Shown here: piece after piece, positions 1-13,484 of the stretch
Numbering within the stretch: the first letter of the stretch is position 1
Layout of the letters: every line of letters starts with the position of its first letter
Assembly (NCBI GenBank): GCA_965199235.1
Contig: CBDAQU010000002.1
Span: 1,736,001-1,800,000, forward strand
Length of the DNA: 64,000 bases
DNA from: BOG-908 sp965199235
GTDB lineage: Bacteria > Pseudomonadota > Alphaproteobacteria > Acetobacterales > Acetobacteraceae
Reading direction: 5' to 3'
Position numbers and translations under genes: made by a program
The notes under the pieces: generated by a model
The model's database searches: none
What the model saw: only the letters and a program-made list of their open reading frames with translations
What the model was told of the DNA's origin: nothing

Positions 1-3000
1 TCATCTATCAGATACACCTGAAGTCGTTCTTTGATGGCAACAACGACGGTATCGGCGACTTCAACGGTCTGCTGGAGAAGCTCGACTACATCGCCGAGCT
101 CGGGATCACGGCGATTTGGATGTTGCCGTTTTACCCGTCACCGCGACGGGATGACGGATACGATATAGCAGATTACCGCGGCGTGCACTCCGACTACGGG
201 ACGCTGGCCGATGTTCGGCGTTTCATCGAAGCGGCGCATGCGCGCGGCATACGGGTGATAGCCGAACTGGTTATCAATCATACGAGTGACCAACACCCAT
301 GGTTCCAGCGCGCACGCCACGCGGCGGCGGGTTCGCCAGAGCGCGAATTTTATGTCTGGTCGGACGATGACGACAAGTATTCTGGCACGCGCGTGATCTT
401 CCTGGACACCGAGAAGTCGAACTGGACTTGGGACGAAGAGGCCAAAGCCTATTTCTGGCACCGGTTCTACTCTCACCAGCCGGACCTCAATTTCGATAAC
501 CCAGCGGTGCTGGAGGAAGTTCTGTCGATCATGCGCTTTTGGCTCGACATGGGGATCGACGGGTTGCGCCTGGATGCGGTGCCTTATCTTGTGGAGCGTG
601 AGGGCACCAACAACGAGAACTTGTCTGAGACGCACGACGTCCTCAAGCGCATTCGGGCGGAGTTGGACGAGCACGCGCCCGGTCGGATGCTGCTCGCAGA
701 GGCCAATCAATGGCCCGAGGACGCTCAACAGTATTTTGGGGACGGCGACGAATGCCACATGTCGTTTCATTTCCCGCTGATGCCGCGAATGTACATGGCG
801 ATTGCACGGGAGGATCGCTTCCCTATCACCGACATCATGCGCCAGACACCGGCAATACCGGCCAATTGTCAGTGGGCCGTGTTCCTGCGCAATCATGATG
901 AGCTCACGCTGGAGATGGTGACTAGCGCTGAACGCGACTATCTGTGGGAGACATATGCCAGCGACCGGCGCGCCCGCATCAATCTCGGCATACGGCGACG
1001 GCTGGCGCCATTATTGGAACGCGACCGTCGGCGCATCGAGCTGATGAACGGTTTGCTGCTTTCTATGCCGGGGACGCCGGTGATCTACTACGGTGACGAG
1101 CTTGGTATGGGCGACAACATTCACCTTGGCGACCGTGATGGTGTGCGCACACCAATGCAGTGGTCGGTCGACCGCAATGGCGGCTTCTCCAGGGCCGACC
1201 CGGCATCGCTGGTGCTGCCGCCCATCATGGACCCGATCTACGGCTTTCAGGCGGTCAATGTGGAGAGCCAGGCGCGCGACCAGCACTCCTTGCTGAACTG
1301 GATGCGTACGATGTTGGCCGTTCGACGGCAGCATCGCTCCTTCGGTCGGGGCACGCAACGCTTTCTGTATCCGGGCAATCGCAAGATACTTGCATATCTG
1401 CGTGAGCACACCGATGACAATGGTGAGGAGGTGATACTCTGCGTCAGCAATCTGTCGCGGACGGCACAGGCGGTCGAACTCGATTTGTCGGCGTTCGCTG
1501 GGCGAACGCCGGTGGATCTTGTGGGCGGTGCGGCATTTCCGGCGATCGGACAGCTGAACTACCTGCTTACCTTGCCTGCTTACGCATTTTACTGGTTTGT
1601 CCTTTCGTCTGACAGCGCTCTACTGTCGAGCGCAAGTCAGGCTCCAACCCAAATGCCCGAATACGCGACCATCGTACTTCGACGCGACATAAGTGAGATC
1701 CTGCAGCCAACCGGCCGGGCAATTCTGGAACGGGAAGCATTGCCCGCCTATCTGCAAAAACGGCGCTGGTTCGGGTCGAAGGGAGAGAAGGTCGGCGCAA
1801 TACGGTTGGCTTACGCCGTGAAGTTGGGCGAGGGGCTACGTGCGTCTCTGCTCAGTGAGGTGGAGGTGCATGTTGGCGGGCGTGTGGAGAACTACGCCCT
1901 GCCGCTCGGCATTTGTCGCGATGACACCACGAGCGGGCCGCTTGCACAGCAGCTTGCGCTGGCGCGCGTTAGACGTGCAGCAGAGGTAGGCTATTTGACA
2001 GACGCCTTCGCGCTCGACGCTTTCACGCGAAACGTTATCGAGGCGATGCGGTCCGAACGAGAGTTGCCGTTTACTGGCGGGCAGCTTGTCTTCTACAAAT
2101 CACCCAAATTGGACGATCTGGTTCTGGTAGACGATGCGCATATCCACCGGCTGTCCGCTGAACAGTCGAACAGTTCGCTGATTGTTGACGACAAGCTGGT
2201 GCTGAAAATCGTTCGCAAGGTGTTGGCTGGACGGCATCCGGAAGCCGAGATGACCGGCTACCTGACGGAGCGTGGGTTTGCGAACATAGCACCCTTGCTG
2301 GGTGAAGTGATCCGCATTGACGAGCAAGGGCAGCAGCATACAGTCATGCTGGCGCAAGGATTTGTCCGAAATCAGGGCGATGCTTGGGAGTGGACGCTTG
2401 ACTACCTCAAGCGGATCTCTGCAGACATTGCTGCCGATGACGACCCTGAAGCATTCCAAGACGCGCTGAGCGGGTATCTCGCGCTGGCAGGTTTTATCGG
2501 ACGACGGCTTGCCGAGATGCATGAAGTTCTTGCCTCACCGTCTGACAAGCCGGAATTTGCGCCAGAGCCGGCCGATCTTCCTGAGGTGGAGACATGGGCG
2601 AACGGGGTTGCCGAACAGATCGAGCTCGCTGTACGGGCGACTCAACGTGTGGCTGACTGGCCGGATCAGAGTGTCCACGGGCTTGCAACCGATTTCGTAG
2701 CGCAAGCGGGCGAACTGACCGACGCCGCTCGGCGGCTCGCTCGAGAGGCCGCCGGACAGGCAACGCAGACGCGCGTTCATGGAGACTTTCACCTCGGTCA
2801 GGTGTTGGTAACGCCAGGCGACGCAACATTGATCGATTTCGAGGGCGAGCCTGCAAAGACGATGGAGCAGCGGCGGGCGAAATCCTCGCCACTGCGAGAC
2901 GTCGCAGGACTGCTAAGATCGTTGGACTATGCTGCAGCCACTGCACTGGCCGGTCGTATACCCGGTTCGGATCAGGCCGCGGGTCGCCAGAGTGCCCTGG

Positions 3001-3240
3001 TGGAGCAGTTCCGCCAGTCGGCGGGCACAGCATTTCTCGACAGCTATCGCTCGGTTTTGCATGCGGCGCCCCAACCCTGGGTTCGTGTGCCTGTCGAAGC
3101 GGCGCTGCTAGACCTCTTCCTGATTGAGAAAGCGGCGTATGAGGTAAGATATGAGGCTACGAACCGTCCTACGTGGATTGGTATTCCACTTGCCGGCATC
3201 GCTCGCGTTGCTGCCCGGATGATGGCGCGAAAGGAAAGCC

Positions 3241-3251
<11 letters not shown>
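1..3251 (+). CDS. treS: Trehalose synthase-maltokinase fusion, 5' end outside the window
   Basis: The reading frame is open from base 3 at the window edge, so the true start lies upstream; the first residues seen (IYQIHLKSFFDGN) belong to a GH13 N-terminus, so little is missing. The first ~560 visible residues are a GH13 trehalose synthase, which interconverts maltose and trehalose: VINHTSDQHPWF, nucleophile region GIDGLRLDAVPYL, acid/base region LLAEANQWPED, and FLRNHDELTLEMV. From about residue 575 (LPAYLQKRRWFGSKGEK) to the end it is a maltokinase, with kinase-like motifs RVHGDFHLGQVL and LIDFEGEP, which makes maltose-1-phosphate from maltose and ATP. This fusion is common in proteobacteria and normally feeds the GlgE glucan pathway; glgE itself is not in the window and may lie upstream. 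Its 3' end overlaps glgB by 11 bases, implying one operon and coupled translation. Confidence 0.95.
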
Positions 3252-5424
<2,173 letters not shown>

Positions 5425-5462
5425 TGATTGTTGATAACCGCTACTTCCGGAGTGCGTAACGC

Positions 5463-7211
5463 ATGGCCGACGTTGACGTAATGACGCATGGGCCGGTCTT
5501 GCTTGCAAACGGTAAAGCTCGTTTCAATCTTTGGGCTCCATCGGTTGCGTCCGTAGAGTTGCAGGTTGACGCCCGGCCCGTGCTGCAGATGGTGCCTTTT
5601 GAGGGTGGTTGGTTTACGGCGGAAACGGAAGCTTTGCCGGGCGCCCGTTACTCTTTCGTACTGCCAGACGGACTTACAGTGCCTGATCCTGCATCGCGGC
5701 TGCAAGAGACCGATGTGCACGGCCCCAGCATCGTGGTCGACACGCACGCCTTTTCCTGGACGAACGAAGGCTGGGGCAACCGCCCCTGGAACGAGGCGGT
5801 CATTTACGAATTGCATGTTGGCGCATTGGGCGGGTTCAAGGGCGTTACGGAGCGGTTGCGAGGATTGGCGAATCTCGGCTTCACAGCGATCGAGCTTATG
5901 CCGATAGCCGACTTTCCTGGCCGGCACAATTGGGGCTATGATGGCGTTCTGCCGTATGCGCCCGACCGTTCCTATGGAACGCCGGACGATTTGCTTGCGC
6001 TGATCGACGCGGCGCATGGAGAAGGGCTGATGGTCTTCCTCGACGTCGTCTACAATCATTTCGGACCGGACGGCGCTTATCTCCATGCGTATGCGAAAGA
6101 CTTCTTCGACAACGGCGTAAACACTCCGTGGGGCGCCGCGATTGACTTCACGTGCGCAGAAGTTCAGAGTTTTTTCGTTCAGAATGCTTTGATGTGGTTG
6201 AACGACTATCGGTTTGATGGCCTACGGTTTGACGCGGTTCATGCGATCTCTCCGGCATCGTTTCTTCCGGAACTTGCGGTATCTATCAGGACCGGCGCCG
6301 ACAGGCCGGTGCATCTCATCCTGGAGCATGAGGGAAACAAGTCTAGTCTGTTGCGTGGCCCCGACGCTAATTCGTTCGACGCGCAATGGGCGGATGATTG
6401 GCATCACTGTCTCCATGTGTTGCTCACCGGCGAGGGCGAGGGGTATTACGAAGACTTCCAAGCACCTGCGGAGCAACTGGCGCGCGCTATGTCTGAGGGC
6501 TTCGTCTATCAGGGCGAAATATCGCCACATCACAGAAAGCCTAGGGGGGAGCCGTCCACAGAACTGCCGCCCACAGCTTTTGTAGTCTGTCTGCAAAACC
6601 ACGACCAGATCGGCAACCGCGCTTTGGGGGAGCGACTGACCCAGCTAGCCGACCCCGATGCGCTGGTCGTTGCGACCGCGCTGCTTCTGCTGTCCCCCAC
6701 CATACCGCTGGTGTTTATGGGCGAGGAGTTTGGGACTGAGACGCCTTTTCTGTTCTTTACAGACCACAGTGACGACCTGGCAAAATTGGTGCGGGAAGGA
6801 AGGCGACGTGAGTTCGCTCACTTTTCAGCCTTTCAGGACGAAGTTAGCCGCGAGCGAATACCTGACCCGAACGCAAGGTCGACTTTCGACGCTTCGGTTC
6901 CAACATCGCCGGCTGACGCATCCGGCGCTCTCGATCTTTATAAACATCTGCTATCCCTCCGCCGCGAACACGTAATCCCCGGATTGTCACGGTGTGCTAG
7001 CGCTGGCGCTCGTGCCCTCGGCTCGCAAGCCGTGCAGGGAGCTTGGACGTTGGGAAATGGCGAGCTGCTGACGCTTGTTGCGAATTTTGGTCCAGAGGCG
7101 GTGTCGTTCGATGCGCCGCATGGCCGGCTGATATTCAGCTGTGGTGCCGAGCTGGCCGACGAGCGGTTATCCGGGCGTTCCATGCAGGCGTATTTGGCCG
7201 ATGCACGATGA
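5463..7211 (+). CDS. treZ: Malto-oligosyltrehalose trehalohydrolase
   Basis: Releases free trehalose from the maltooligosyl-trehalose made by TreY. The 582 aa are typical of TreZ: an N-terminal CBM48-like domain (KARFNLWAPSVASVELQVD), then a GH13 barrel with VVYNHFGPDGAYL, nucleophile Asp in YRFDGLRFDAVHAI (near residue 255), Glu in LILEHEGN (near 288) and FLQNHDQIGNRA (near 379). It lies 38 bases after glgB and its TGA overlaps the malQ start as ATGA. TreY, its partner, is two genes downstream in the same operon. Confidence 0.95.
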   Translation: MADVDVMTHGPVLLANGKARFNLWAPSVASVELQVDARPVLQMVPFEGGWFTAETEALPGARYSFVLPDGLTVPDPASRLQETDVHGPSIVVDTHAFSWTNEGWGNRPWNEAVIYELHVGALGGFKGVTERLRGLANLGFTAIELMPIADFPGRHNWGYDGVLPYAPDRSYGTPDDLLALIDAAHGEGLMVFLDVVYNHFGPDGAYLHAYAKDFFDNGVNTPWGAAIDFTCAEVQSFFVQNALMWLNDYRFDGLRFDAVHAISPASFLPELAVSIRTGADRPVHLILEHEGNKSSLLRGPDANSFDAQWADDWHHCLHVLLTGEGEGYYEDFQAPAEQLARAMSEGFVYQGEISPHHRKPRGEPSTELPPTAFVVCLQNHDQIGNRALGERLTQLADPDALVVATALLLLSPTIPLVFMGEEFGTETPFLFFTDHSDDLAKLVREGRRREFAHFSAFQDEVSRERIPDPNARSTFDASVPTSPADASGALDLYKHLLSLRREHVIPGLSRCASAGARALGSQAVQGAWTLGNGELLTLVANFGPEAVSFDAPHGRLIFSCGAELADERLSGRSMQAYLADAR

Positions 7212-9202
7212 GTGATGAGGCGCTGCGCATCCTCGGCGACGCGGCGGGCGTGGCATCGTCCTGGACAGATGTTTTTGGTAAGCAACACGAGGTGGAACCG
7301 CCTACTCTGCGTGCAGTCCTCAAGGCGCTCGGTCTCCCGGCAGAAACAGACGAAGACATCAAAGATAGCCAAGCGCGTGCTGCACGCCATAACAGGCTAT
7401 TACCACTCGTTACGGCCGAGCTGGGCACGGTGATTGAGCTACCGACGAGGGCGAGCGACTATTCTCTTTCGCTCGAGGATGGCCGGGTGTTCGACGGCCA
7501 TGCCTCTGTCCTTGGGTCGGGTTGCAGTATCCCTGCTATTCTTGAGGCCGGCTATCATACCCTCAGTATCAACGGCGAGGATATCGTTGTTGCCGTCGCG
7601 CCGCCTCGCTGCTTCACCGTGCCGGAAGCTGTCAAGGCTGCCAAAAGTTGGGGCGTCGCGGTGCAGCTTTACGCGTTGCGCCGCAAGGGCGATGCCGGGA
7701 TCGGAGACTTCACTGCATTAGCCGAGCTGGCGCCGGCGCTTGCAAGATATGGTGCACAGGCGATCGGGATTTCCCCCGTCCATGCGCAATTCAGCGCTGA
7801 CCCTGACCGGTTTAGTCCCTATGCTCCATCGACGAGAACCGCACTGAACGTGCTTCACGCGGCAATCGACACCTATGAGCCCCTGTTGGAAAGTCTGGAT
7901 CTTGTCGATTGGCCAGCCGCGACGCGGTTTCGGATGGAACGCCTACGTGCGCTGTATGAGCTAAGTCAATCCGACGATGTGGAGCAAACGGCATTTACGA
8001 CGTTCCGTCGGCAACAAGGCGATCGACTAAAGGCCCACGCTGTCTTTGAAACCTTGCACGCCCATCTTTTCGGTCAAGATGTTGGGAAATGGCATTGGCG
8101 ATCCTGGCCAGCAGCATTCACCGATCCAGGCAGCGTCGAGGTCGCTGAGTTTGCTCGAGATCATTCCAGCGAAGTGGATTTCCATGCCTGGCTGCAGTTT
8201 CACGCTGACCGTGGTTTGGCCGCAGCACAAGCCGCCTGTTGTGCTGCTGGTATGGGTATTGGGCTTGTGAACGACTTGGCAGTCGGCACCGACTCTGGCG
8301 GTAGTCAATGTTGGAGCCGACAAGAGGAAACTTTGCTAGGCCTTTCCGTTGGCGCTCCGCCCGACCTGTTGCAGCGGGAAGGCCAGAACTGGGGTCTGAC
8401 GGCGTTCTCTCCACGTGGCTTGGCGGAAAACGGTTTCGCAACGTACAGGGATATGTTGCAGACTGCAATGGCGCATGCCGGTGGGCTGCGGATTGATCAT
8501 GCGATGGGGCTAAACCGACTTTGGGTCATTCCCGATGGCGGTACCGGCGCTGACGGCGCATACCTGTCTTTTCCGGAGCGTGACTTTCTCCGGCTTATAA
8601 GGCTGGAGTCGCAGCGCAACTGCGCAATCGTGCTTGCCGAAGATCTTGGCACAGTGCCAGAGGGCTTCCAAGACCGCTTATGTGATGCCGGGATTGACGG
8701 TATGCGAGTGCTCTGGTTCGAGCGAGATGAAGCCGACCGGTTTGTTGCGTCTCGCCATTGGACGGCGAAGGCGGCAGCGATGACAAGTACGCACGACCTA
8801 CCAACGGTTGCCGGCTGGTGGTCTGGCCGTGACTTAGACTGGCATGAGCGCTTGAAACAGACGTCCGACTCAACGATTGCACGCGAGAAGCGATCGCAAG
8901 ATCGAGGCCGACTTTGGCAGACGTTCGTTGCTTCAGGTGCAGCTAGTGGAGAAGCTCCGCCTTCAGACGCTACAGAAGCCGTCGTCGATGCTGCTTGTGT
9001 CCACGTAGGAGGCGCAGCCTGCGAGTTAGTGATGCTACCCATTGAGGATGCGATTGGCCTTGTCGAGCAGCCGAACCTGCCAGGGACGTTAGATGAACAC
9101 CCAAACTGGCGTCGTCGTCTTCCAGCGTTGCTATTTGAAGCGGCATGCGTTGGCCGGCTTGGCAAATTGGATGAGGCCAGACGTCACTCGTCCAGCGAAT
9201 AG
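7208..9202 (+). CDS. malQ: 4-alpha-glucanotransferase (amylomaltase)
   Basis: GH77 disproportionating enzyme that moves alpha-1,4-glucan segments between chains and releases glucose. The frame is open upstream to 7043, but the ATG at 7208, overlapping the treZ stop (ATGA), gives MSDEALRILGDAAGV and a 664 aa protein of normal family size, so I place the start there. Motifs: YAPSTRTALNVL (substrate site), nucleophile Asp in LRIDHAMGLNRLWVIP (near residue 428), Glu in VLAEDLGTVPEG (near 475) and TSTHDLPTVAGWW (near 528). In this operon it can lengthen short maltodextrins so that TreY can use them. Confidence 0.94.
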   Translation: MSDEALRILGDAAGVASSWTDVFGKQHEVEPPTLRAVLKALGLPAETDEDIKDSQARAARHNRLLPLVTAELGTVIELPTRASDYSLSLEDGRVFDGHASVLGSGCSIPAILEAGYHTLSINGEDIVVAVAPPRCFTVPEAVKAAKSWGVAVQLYALRRKGDAGIGDFTALAELAPALARYGAQAIGISPVHAQFSADPDRFSPYAPSTRTALNVLHAAIDTYEPLLESLDLVDWPAATRFRMERLRALYELSQSDDVEQTAFTTFRRQQGDRLKAHAVFETLHAHLFGQDVGKWHWRSWPAAFTDPGSVEVAEFARDHSSEVDFHAWLQFHADRGLAAAQAACCAAGMGIGLVNDLAVGTDSGGSQCWSRQEETLLGLSVGAPPDLLQREGQNWGLTAFSPRGLAENGFATYRDMLQTAMAHAGGLRIDHAMGLNRLWVIPDGGTGADGAYLSFPERDFLRLIRLESQRNCAIVLAEDLGTVPEGFQDRLCDAGIDGMRVLWFERDEADRFVASRHWTAKAAAMTSTHDLPTVAGWWSGRDLDWHERLKQTSDSTIAREKRSQDRGRLWQTFVASGAASGEAPPSDATEAVVDAACVHVGGAACELVMLPIEDAIGLVEQPNLPGTLDEHPNWRRRLPALLFEAACVGRLGKLDEARRHSSSE

Positions 9203-9225
9203 TTTTTCGTTCCTGCATTGAGAGA

Positions 9226-12009
9226 ATGAACATGAAGCCCTTGACTGCTACAGCTAGAATGCAGTTTCACAAGGACTTCACGCTGGATCAGGGCGCTGAG
9301 CTTGTGCCCTATTTGGCGCGCCTTGGTATAAGCCATCTTTACGCATCTCCCATATTGAAGGCTCGGCCTGGCTCGACGCATGGCTACGATATCGTAGACC
9401 ATAACACTATAAACCCTGAGCTTGGCGGCGAGGAAGCGCTGCGCCGCCTTGTCGCTCGCCTACGTGAGCATGGTATGGGGCTTATCCTGGATATCGTTCC
9501 TAACCACATGGGTGTCGGTGGATCAGATAATGCCTGGTGGCTTGACGTTTTGGAGTGGGGGCGGGCCAGCCCTTACGCAGAGTTTTTCGACATCGACTGG
9601 GACCCTCCAGATGCCACGTTGCGTGGCCGACTGCTGGCACCGTTTCTCGGCGACGCCTACGGCGTGGCGTTGGAGAAGGACGAGCTTCGGCTTAAGTTCG
9701 ACGTCGATGATGGCCGGCTCTTTGTGGAATATTATGGTAACAGGTTTCCAATAAATCCACGCGACTATGCGTCGGTTCTGCTGACACAGGGCGGACCGCT
9801 TGAGACTCCAGCGCGCGCCTTTGCGGACCTTCCGGCTGAGCGTGAGGCGATGCGGGCAGCGGCAGCCAACGCGCGTGCGGAGCTACGACGACCCGAACAC
9901 GCGCAGGCTATTGCAGAGGCTTTGCTTGCCTATGATCCCGGCACGGAACTTGGCCGCGATCATCTGCACCGGCTACTCGATCGGCAAAACTTTCGGTTGG
10001 CATGGTGGCGCGCGGCTTCAGACGAAATCAACTGGCGCCGCTTCTTCGACGTTAACGGGCTTGCGGGCATCCGTGTTGAAAGCCCAACGGTGTTTGACGC
10101 AACCCACGAAACCGTTTTTAGACTTTATCGCGAGGGCTTGATCGATGGGCTGCGGATAGATCACGTCGACGGTTTGGCTGACCCGCGCGCCTATTGCCGT
10201 AAACTTCGGCGCAAGCTTGATACCCTTGCTGAGTTGCGGCCGCCCGAGTTAGGCAGCGAAAAGCCGGTCGTATGGATAGAAAAGATCCTCGCAACCCATG
10301 AAAAGCTTGCCAGCGACTGGTCCACTGACGGGACCACCGGCTACGACTTCATGAATGACGCATCGGCGGTCTTGCATGACGCCGCGGGTGAACGTGAGAT
10401 CACTCGAATTTGGACCGAGACGACCGGGCGAACCGGGGTTTTTGAGCAGGAGACCATGCCGGCGCGTCGACAAATCTTGCGCGAGAGTCTGTCGAGTGAG
10501 TTGTATGCGACGTCGGTGGCGCTCCATCGCATTGCTCGTCGTGATCTGGAGACGCGCGATTATACTCTGACAGCCATAGGGCGTACGCTGACTGAATTAC
10601 TTGCACATTTCCACGTCTATCGGATCTACGCTGGCCCTGCCGGAATGAATGAGGCCGACACTCAGGCGATGGATTGGGCGCTCGCTGGAGCACGCCGTAC
10701 CGTCCGCGCGACGGACCGACATTTGCTAGAACTTCTTGCACAATGGTTGTCGGGTAGCGATCTACGGCAGGTGCCTTTTGGCAGCCGACGGCAGGAACGT
10801 CTGCGTGCCATGGTACGATTTCAACAGCTATCCTCGCCGACGGCCGCAAAGTCGGTCGAAGACACTACGTTTTATCGATACGGACGTTTGCTGAGTCGGA
10901 ACGAGGTTGGCAGCGAGCCGTCACAGTTTGCCCTGTCGCCGAATGGTTGGCACGCAATATCGCGTCAGCGCCGACAACGTTTCCCGCGCGCCCTTCTAGC
11001 AACGGCAACCCATGACCACAAGCGTGGGGAGGACGCACGTGCTCGGCTAGCTGTTATAAGCGAGATACCGTCCGATTGGGAATCAGCGCTATCGCGATGG
11101 ATGCGCTTGAATGCCCCGTTGCGGCGCGATTTGGATGGACCTGCTCCAGACGCCGCCGACGAGGTGATGCTTTATCAGACTTTGATCGGTGCTTGGCCAC
11201 TTGACCTACTCCCAGATGATCGCGCAGGCATTGAAGCGTTTCGCCAGAGAGTGGCAGCATGGCAGCAAAAAGCCTTGCGGGAGGCAAAACGGCATTCGGG
11301 CTGGGCGGTTCCTGATGAGGCCTACGAACTTGCCGCTGGAGAGTTCTTGACAGCTGTCCTTGATGGGGACCGGCCTGCCCGAATTGTATACGAACTACAC
11401 GAGTTTGTACAAAGCATTGCTGCGGCCGGTGCGCTGAATGGTTTGACACAGATGGTGCTGCGTCTCACGGCGCCTGGTGTTCCAGACCTTTATCAGGGAA
11501 CCGAGTTCTGGGACTTCTCCCTTGTGGACCCTGATAACCGACGTCCTGTCGATTACCCGGCGCGGTGGCGGGCTTTAGAGGCGGATGAGTCGCCTGAACA
11601 TCTTATAATGTCGTGGAAAGACGGCCGCGTGAAGCAATCTATCCTTCAGCGAGCTTTGCAGCTACGGGTGCAGAAGCCCGACTTGTTTGCGCTTGGCAGC
11701 TACGCACCAGTCCGAGTTGAGGGTCCTGCCGCCGATCACATACTGGCGTTCAGTCGCCAGCATGCGGGCCAAACTATCGTGAGCGTCGTGTCCCGCTTGG
11801 CGGGTCGTCTCGGACCGTTGAAACAGCCTTTGTTGCCGGTGGCGTTTTGGCAGGGAACACATCTTTCACTCCCGCGTTCATTGCTGGGAGGTGGCATCTT
11901 TGACACTTTGAGGCCGGGCGTAACGCTACAGACGGTCTCGTCGACAGGTCGTGTCGATGTGGGCGATCTTTTAGCCGTGTTGCCGGTGGCGCTTTTGGAG
12001 GTTCGATGA
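9226..12009 (+). CDS. treY: Malto-oligosyltrehalose synthase
   Basis: GH13 enzyme that isomerises the reducing-end alpha-1,4 bond of a maltodextrin to alpha,alpha-1,1, giving maltooligosyl-trehalose for TreZ. It is 927 aa, in the upper family range. Motifs: LYASPILKARPGSTHGYDIVDH near the N-terminus, LDIVPNHMGVGGSDNAWW (near residue 90), nucleophile Asp in GLRIDHVDGLADPRAYC (near 310), Glu in VWIEKIL (near 350), TATHDHKRGEDARARL (near 597), and the C-terminal LRLTAPGVPDLYQGTEFWDFSLVDPDNRRPVDY block, written here only to name its position near residues 742-774. Two starts three codons apart are possible (MNMKPL). The last bases overlap otsA. Confidence 0.95.
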   Translation: MNMKPLTATARMQFHKDFTLDQGAELVPYLARLGISHLYASPILKARPGSTHGYDIVDHNTINPELGGEEALRRLVARLREHGMGLILDIVPNHMGVGGSDNAWWLDVLEWGRASPYAEFFDIDWDPPDATLRGRLLAPFLGDAYGVALEKDELRLKFDVDDGRLFVEYYGNRFPINPRDYASVLLTQGGPLETPARAFADLPAEREAMRAAAANARAELRRPEHAQAIAEALLAYDPGTELGRDHLHRLLDRQNFRLAWWRAASDEINWRRFFDVNGLAGIRVESPTVFDATHETVFRLYREGLIDGLRIDHVDGLADPRAYCRKLRRKLDTLAELRPPELGSEKPVVWIEKILATHEKLASDWSTDGTTGYDFMNDASAVLHDAAGEREITRIWTETTGRTGVFEQETMPARRQILRESLSSELYATSVALHRIARRDLETRDYTLTAIGRTLTELLAHFHVYRIYAGPAGMNEADTQAMDWALAGARRTVRATDRHLLELLAQWLSGSDLRQVPFGSRRQERLRAMVRFQQLSSPTAAKSVEDTTFYRYGRLLSRNEVGSEPSQFALSPNGWHAISRQRRQRFPRALLATATHDHKRGEDARARLAVISEIPSDWESALSRWMRLNAPLRRDLDGPAPDAADEVMLYQTLIGAWPLDLLPDDRAGIEAFRQRVAAWQQKALREAKRHSGWAVPDEAYELAAGEFLTAVLDGDRPARIVYELHEFVQSIAAAGALNGLTQMVLRLTAPGVPDLYQGTEFWDFSLVDPDNRRPVDYPARWRALEADESPEHLIMSWKDGRVKQSILQRALQLRVQKPDLFALGSYAPVRVEGPAADHILAFSRQHAGQTIVSVVSRLAGRLGPLKQPLLPVAFWQGTHLSLPRSLLGGGIFDTLRPGVTLQTVSSTGRVDVGDLLAVLPVALLEVR

Positions 12010-13484
12010 ATCGTATCGTTGTAGTATCGAACCGAGTTCAGGTTCCACAGGCAGGTGTGCCTAACGCGGGTGGTTTGGCTGTAGCACTCGACGGCCTGAT
12101 GGCTCAACGTGGCGGGCTTTGGTTTGGTTGGTCTGGCGAGGTCAGTGACGACTCTCGTCGCGTTTCGCTGAAAACGGTCGGTCAGATGCAATTTGCGACC
12201 GTCAACCTGACGCGTGAGGAACACGATCGCTATTACAATGAATTTTCAAACGCAACGCTGTGGCCTCTCCTGCATTCGATGCCGGAGCACATGTCCTTCG
12301 ACCGGCGTAGCGCTTATGTGTACCATCAGACGAACGAACGTTTAGCTGATGCTTTAGTTCCTTTGCTCCGCTCCACTGATCTTATTTGGGTGCACGACTA
12401 TCACTTGATGGCTATGCCCGCAGTGTTGCGGGCCCGAGGCATCACGGCTCCCATCGGTTTTTTCTTGCATGTCCCATTTCCCGCTCCCGACATGGTGGCC
12501 AGTGTGCCGGAAGCCGGCAGCCTTCTGCGTGATCTTCTTTCGGCGGACCTAATCGGGTTTCAAACGGCCAATGATTTGGAAAATTTTGCAGCGGCTGCCA
12601 ATCGACTGGCTGGAGCGACACGGCTTACGCCGGGCAAGCTCCAACTTGATGGGCGCCGTGTCCGCTTAAGTGTGTTCCCGGTTGAGATCGACGCCGCCGA
12701 GTTCGTAACGCAAGCAGAGCAGGCGTGGCGGTCTGGTGCTTCCGAGCGGCTACGCCGAAGCTTGTTGGGCCAGCGCCTTATTATCGGCGTAGATCGGCTA
12801 GATCCGACCAAGGGGCTGATTCAGCGCCTGCAAGGGTATCGTCGTCTGATAGAGACCCGGCCAGACTGGCGACGGAACGTGACGATGCTGCAGATTGCTG
12901 CGCAGTCACGGCAGGACGTGGCTACGTATCAGGACCTTCGCGCGGCTGTTGACTCTGAGGCTGGGTCCCTGAACAGCGAGTGGGGTGAGCCGGACTGGAC
13001 ACCGATCAGGATGATCGCTCGAGCCGGCGCGCGTGACACGGTTGCAGGCTACATGAGAGAGGCGCGTGTTGGACTCGTGACGCCGCTTCGTGATGGGATG
13101 AACCTTGTCGCCAAGGAGTTCGTAGCGGCACAGGACCCACAAGATCCTGGAGTGCTGGTGTTGAGCCGGTTTGCCGGTGCTGCCCATCAGTTGAGCTCGT
13201 CTCTGCTTGTCAATCCGCACGACCCTGACGAACTGGCTGAGGCCCTTGACCAAGCGCTCACTATGCCCCTCGCTGAACGTCAGGAACGGTGGCGTTTGTC
13301 GTGGCAGTCAATCGAGTCTGCAACACCTGCGGCCTGGGGCAGAAACTTTCTTGCGTCTTTGCAGAGGGCGAGCGAAACGTCACCCAAGGGGGCGACCGAT
13401 ATGCCGTCTAACGACGGTGCTGTTTTACTCCCTTCTCTTACGTCCATCGGAGTGCCGGCTTCGACGCGACTTAACTTATCTTGA
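12006..13484 (+). CDS. otsA: Alpha,alpha-trehalose-phosphate synthase
   Basis: GT20 enzyme that makes trehalose-6-phosphate from glucose-6-phosphate and a nucleotide-glucose donor. The 492 aa protein starts at an ATG overlapping the treY stop (ATGA). Motifs: N-terminal VVSNRVQVP, LIWVHDYHLMAMP (near residue 130), GVDRLDPTKGL (donor-binding Arg/Lys, near 263) and PLRDGMNLVAKEFVAAQ (near 364). No otsB phosphatase is in the window, so the second step must be encoded elsewhere or the product is used as a signal or metabolite. Its 3' end overlaps the opposing sufE-like gene by 14 bases, a tail-to-tail overlap. Confidence 0.94.
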   Translation: MNRIVVVSNRVQVPQAGVPNAGGLAVALDGLMAQRGGLWFGWSGEVSDDSRRVSLKTVGQMQFATVNLTREEHDRYYNEFSNATLWPLLHSMPEHMSFDRRSAYVYHQTNERLADALVPLLRSTDLIWVHDYHLMAMPAVLRARGITAPIGFFLHVPFPAPDMVASVPEAGSLLRDLLSADLIGFQTANDLENFAAAANRLAGATRLTPGKLQLDGRRVRLSVFPVEIDAAEFVTQAEQAWRSGASERLRRSLLGQRLIIGVDRLDPTKGLIQRLQGYRRLIETRPDWRRNVTMLQIAAQSRQDVATYQDLRAAVDSEAGSLNSEWGEPDWTPIRMIARAGARDTVAGYMREARVGLVTPLRDGMNLVAKEFVAAQDPQDPGVLVLSRFAGAAHQLSSSLLVNPHDPDELAEALDQALTMPLAERQERWRLSWQSIESATPAAWGRNFLASLQRASETSPKGATDMPSNDGAVLLPSLTSIGVPASTRLNLS